This document shows positions 60,302 through 64,000 of a DNA stretch of 64,000 bases, piece after piece. The stretch's first letter is position 1, and every line of letters begins with the position of its first letter. Origin of the DNA: Neostapfia colusana (taxonomy: Eukaryota; Streptophyta; Magnoliopsida; Poales; Poaceae); the NCBI GenBank assembly GCA_030760725.1, contig JASWHV010000019.1:33607944-33671943 (forward strand). Reading direction: 5' to 3'. A program made the position numbers and the translations under genes. The notes under the pieces were generated by a model. It did no database searches and had not been told where the DNA came from. It saw only the letters and a program-made list of their open reading frames with translations.

Positions 60302-63060
60302 TGTAAATGTCCCAAAAATATGAATGCAATAAACAAATTTTAAATGCCATTTGGTTTCAAGTTTGTGAAAATTGGGACTTCCTAGAACTTTTATTTGCAT
60401 GATTGGAATCACATGAGAGCTCTCTCCGAACAAGCTCAAATATTTATTTGCATGCATGGAATCAAGGTGGATTTAAAATCACATGTGAAGTTATCATGGG
60501 CAAGAGAAAGTTTCAAATTAGATTTTGATCTTCAATTGTTAAACTCAAATTTTAAACAGGGTAACACAATAGAAATATAAACTGGTCTGGTAGAAATCCC
60601 ATTTGCAGCAGCAAATTTAGAAATCAGATGTAATATTTGAATTCTTCAGGTCCAAGTTAGTGGGGAGGCAAAGTTTCATGAATTGTGGAGATGCATTGCT
60701 ACCCATTTTGCAAAAGGGCTTTAAATTGCATAGGAATTCAAATTTAAATTTGAAATTGGATGAAAAATGACCAATTGTCCAAATGAGTTTCAAATTTTAG
60801 CTCCACACAATTGAATTTGGTCAGTTGCCAAGTTTGAGAGAATTTTAGAGGATAAGAGGGACAGTGGGACCCACTTGACAGTTGCACACAAAAGATCTTC
60901 AGTGGATAACCGAGTCTCTGTTTTGCTTTTATCGAGCACTCGACAGCAGGGGGGGGGAGGCAGCTGCGCCAGAGCGCGCTCGACGTCTCGGTCGACCCCA
61001 GCTCACTCCAAACCGCCTCAGCTGCGATCTTTTCACCTCATGCCGTGCTCCTTTTCCCACAACACCGAAGCTTTGCCACTGTTTTCCCCGCGCACAAAGA
61101 ACAGGGCATTGCCATCGCTGCCGCCTCGGCTCCACTCGACAACCAGAAATGTTCGTGCGAACAGAAGCTTTTGAGTATCAAAACAGCACTAAGGGTTCTC
61201 CCTCTACTTCCTAGAGCCACAACCGAGAGGTGATCAGCCTTCCTCCACCGAGAACATTTCTTCCTTTGTGGCAGCAGCACAAGACCGAAGCAGGAGGCTC
61301 CCGTGGACAGATCAACTCCGAGCCTTTCACGGCCAAACAAAGACACTCACAGCGTAAGATGAGGAGTAGAGGCACCAATTTGATGTTTTCCGACGGTGCA
61401 CCGCCGTTTTCATCTCGGGCGCACGTGGAGAACCACCATACAGCCATCCCCGAGCCTTTGTGCGTCCACGTCGAGCATCACCATGACCCACTGGTGCTGT
61501 AGCTCCGATTCACCGGGTGTTTGGCGGGCTAGAAGCGGCGGGCGATGTCGCCGGACTTCGGTGTGAGACGCCACTCGTCGCGAGCTAGGGTAGAGCCGTC
61601 GCCGGCCCATGGAAACCCTTCCAACGTGTTCAGCATGTGTTTTTAGGGGCTAGCAGCGAGTGGGAGCGCGGGAGAAGGCCGGGAGACCGAGCTCCAATGA
61701 ACTCCGGTGAGGGGCAGCACGGGCGCGCTGGAATAGCAAAAGGTTGAAGAAAAGGCAGGGCTCGCTGTCAGTGAGGGTATTTTTGGTCTGTAGGATCCTC
61801 TATGGAGTCGGGATCCAGTGTTTCCACGCGTTGGAAAGCAGTGTACCGCGGTGTGGCTGCCCTGAGGAAGCGCTACGTAGAACCGGACCCCACTGTCAGA
61901 CATTTGAAGTTTTCTCCGGATATTTGAACTTGCAAATTTTGTGCAAACTTTAGAAGAGCATAACTCTTGCTAGAAAACTCCAAATTAGGTGATTCAAATT
62001 GGGTTAGGTTTATATTAAAAAACTCTATCAAAATGAGTAAACCAATTTGTACGAAGTCAATAAAAAAATCTGGAAAATTCTTTGAAACTTTTCAGTAAAA
62101 GAATTCTAGAGGGAGTTCGGTTCAGCCAAAAATCCTCAAATTTTGGCAGAATATTCCATAGGATACTATTGAACTACTGTAAAAGTTTAAGCTCATTTAG
62201 AGTTCATTTGTGTAGGAGAATTCAGATTTCAATTTGCTGTATTCAAATAAATACAGAAACTTTTTCAGAAATGCCTCAAACTTGAAAAGTCAGTTCTGGG
62301 CAACCCTTATCTCCAAAACTCCTAGGAAAATTCATGCATGCTCTCCGAACTATACGTGAAATTATAGTTCACTAAGTTTGGCATGAACATGTGAGTTACT
62401 TCAGAATTAATTCCTTTTTGCTTAATTACTTAGGGAATTATTCTGAATAAACTACTCAATGAAAAGCTCTAATTTTTGGTCCAGAACACTTTCTTGTGAC
62501 AAGGATCTCAAATGAAACGTTTCAGCTAAAGTTGAGCTATGGATCATCACTTTTCAATATACTTTTCTTAGGTAGAAATACCCTAATTAGGAAAAACCTT
62601 TAGTACTTGATCACTTTTGCTAAACCCCACTCCACCCACTAGCACCAGTTCCATTCCAAATTCTTAAACAGAGTTCCAGTTTTTTTAAATAGTCAGTAGA
62701 CTTCGATAGCAAAAGTTTTACAATTAAATACTTGTGCATATTCATAACGTGTAGCATCAACATGAAAAAGTGAGAAGCAATTGAAGTGGGAATCAAGGAG
62801 CTAGGAGGGCAAGTGATCAAGCCTCAAGTGATCAGCAACACTAACTGATTGTATAATCTAGTACCTGCAAAACAGGCAAGCCAAGGTTTGCATTCAAGCA
62901 GTTTTTATTAAGTCTTTTCATTTATAGAGATCATAGATCTGATGTGAGATTATGATTGCATTAGGTCTAGATGATATTGAAAATCAATTGCATGACCAGA
63001 TTAAACCTAAAAGAGAACAGGTAGAATGGCACCCCTTCAAGTGGATTTAAGCTACGCCAA
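60302..63060 (+). repeat. Gy8 3' LTR, truncated (about 2.76 kb)
   Basis: TGTAAATGTCCCAAAAATAT start. Colinear with the Gy6 3' LTR through the GC-rich block (60855-61910, with a G9 run at 60949-60957), then the AAATTGGGTTAG block, GGCAAGCCAAGGTTTGCAT near 62875, and GTAGAATGGCACCCCTTCAAG. It breaks near 63060, about where the CGAGTAG stem-loop should come. Confidence 0.85.
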
Positions 63061-63083
63061 AACGTAGAATAGCAACCCATCAA
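63061..63083. other. Junction filler between Gy8 and Gy9 LTRs
   Basis: AACGTAGAATAGCAACCCAT then CAAG, an imperfect copy of GGTAGAATGGCACCCCTTCA 40 bp to the left (63020-63040). It looks like templated filler at an end-joining repair. Confidence 0.45.
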
Positions 63084-64000
63084 GTGCCGCTCGCCCTGGA
63101 ATCGCATTGGGTGGTGCCGTGATATGCGGGACCCAACAACACACATATAAGGAAAATATATCACATAAATCGAAAGCGGAAGCTTACAATGTTCTTTGTA
63201 AATAATTTACATAAAATAATTACAGCAGAATACTATAATCATCTCACGTTTAATAACAACTTTGCACTCGAGAATATGTCCAGCCCGCGGACTCTTCTCG
63301 CTAACAACATGAAGACAACTGCAACGGCTGGTTCTCCATGTGTTATACGACTCGGAAGTCTCCGTGTCTCACCAGACAACCTCATCCTAGCATCGATGTT
63401 AACCTGCAAAACCACTCATATAGCAAGCATGAGCACATAGGCTCAGCAAGACTGATCCGTCTCCTCTAAACAAGAAACTATACATGCACGATGGATTCAA
63501 AAAGGTAGCTGAATTTGCATAAACGACTCGCCTACAGTTGATCCTTACCATTCAGATTTTAAGCCTCATTTTAAAGACCTTGAGCTGAACAACATCGCAA
63601 CTCCACAATCAAACAAGAAACGCTTTGTTGCGATGCTTCTTGCACAAAGTGAAGTAATGTTTAATTGGCGCTATCTCTAATTCAAGCATGGTTGCAATAC
63701 GACTTTAAATGACAAGCCTCATCTCATTCAAAGGAATCCACTTCAGTTTTTACTACGTCAAGAAGCAGTGAGCATGTATGCTCATATGATCACGAGGTGA
63801 TTCGAATCAGTACACGCACGGACTACATGACACATACACCCATACTCTGAGTTGCTGGCAGCAACCTCGACTGATGTTGTACGCAGCCACCTTTCCCAAG
63901 TTCTTCCACACAGGACACAGTCCAATCGCCCCGAACAGCAAGGCTCCTCAAGGTACATGTGGAGGACCGGAATCCGCTCATCCAGGATCACCGAGGGTGG
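63084..64000 (-). repeat. Gy9: gypsy LTR, end part, inverted, runs off window
   Basis: Minus orientation LTR of the Gy6 subfamily. The last about 60 bp (with GGTCCCTCTCA) is missing. U5 stem-loop 63113-63133, constant-loop stem-loop 63593-63635 (CATCGCAAC/GTTGCGATG), and GTTGCTGCCAGCAACTC near 63855. No coding part is in view. Confidence 0.85.
63593..63635 (-). promoter_or_regulatory. Constant-loop stem-loop, Gy9 LTR
   Basis: 9-bp stem, 25-nt loop with GCGTTTCTTGTTTGATTG on minus, as in Gy6. Confidence 0.6.

Larger units (their letters stand above)
56885..63060 (+). mobile_element. Gy8: gypsy element, 3' part (RT to truncated 3' LTR)
   Basis: Plus orientation: RT 56885-58300, RNase H, integrase and chromodomain to about 60230, PPT 60288-60301, LTR 60302 to about 63060. 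The left end is the Gy7 LTR; the right end is broken near a filler and the inverted Gy9 LTR. A MITE sits in RT. Confidence 0.87.

Overview
This is plant nuclear DNA, most likely from a grass (an inference from the type and nesting of its elements, not proven). The window is essentially all nested LTR retrotransposons. I found no host gene, rRNA, tRNA gene or CRISPR array. Nearly every coding stretch is a retroelement gag or pol reading frame, and most are broken by stops, frameshifts or deletions. Labels below run left to right: Gy = Ty3/gypsy element, Co = Ty1/copia element, Mi = MITE.

Layout. Gy1 (1-19490, minus strand) is a chromovirus-type element with a 4.0 kb 5' LTR at 15457-19490, a leader, an accessory ORF, gag, protease and RT. 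Its 3' end lies off the left edge. Co1 (1089-10749, minus) is a complete Sirevirus-like copia element inserted in the Gy1 RT gene, with a perfect 5-bp target duplication and two 1624-bp LTRs. A gag scrap with a polypurine tract (Gy2, 19491 to about 19715) sits against the Gy1 LTR. Gy3 (plus, about 19716-26766) has a 5' LTR, leader, gag and protease, and is cut by the 3' LTR of Gy4 (minus, 26767-32729). Gy4 is cut by the 3' LTR of Gy5 (minus, 32730 to about 37752). Gy5 then stops at a breakpoint inside RNase H and joins a damaged 5' LTR of Gy6 (plus, 37753-50698), the most complete gypsy copy. Gy7 (plus, 50699-56884) is an internal-deletion derivative whose 3' LTR abuts Gy8 (plus, 56885 to about 63060). 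Gy8 carries a 542-bp PIF/Harbinger-like MITE in RT. Gy9 (minus, 63084-64000) is an LTR running off the right edge.

The gypsy copies share 3.4-4.2 kb LTRs starting TGTAA and ending CA, a tRNA-Met-type PBS, a purine tract after a conserved CTCGGGACGAGATTC motif, a CCHC gag, a DTG/DSG protease, RT, RNase H and a DDE integrase, and a chromodomain-like C-terminus. This fits the Tekay/Del group of plant chromoviruses (family knowledge plus inference).

The most interesting signals are not in pol. (1) Four LTRs (Gy1, Gy4, Gy5, Gy7) carry a phase-matched split ORF of short acidic exons with a GC-AG type donor; in Gy1 and Gy4 it is followed by AATAAA, as if the LTR held its own small spliced gene. (2) LTRs carry stem-loops whose stems differ between copies but stay complementary; one has a constant 18-nt loop core. 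(3) The gag leaders of Gy1, Gy3 and Gy6 share a CAG|GT donor and a pyrimidine-CAG acceptor at the first ATG, predicting a 1.0-1.15 kb leader intron. (4) Gy1 has an accessory ORF between that acceptor and gag, with a second acceptor-like site at the gag ATG. All of these come from reading and hand alignment and need computational and transcript checks.
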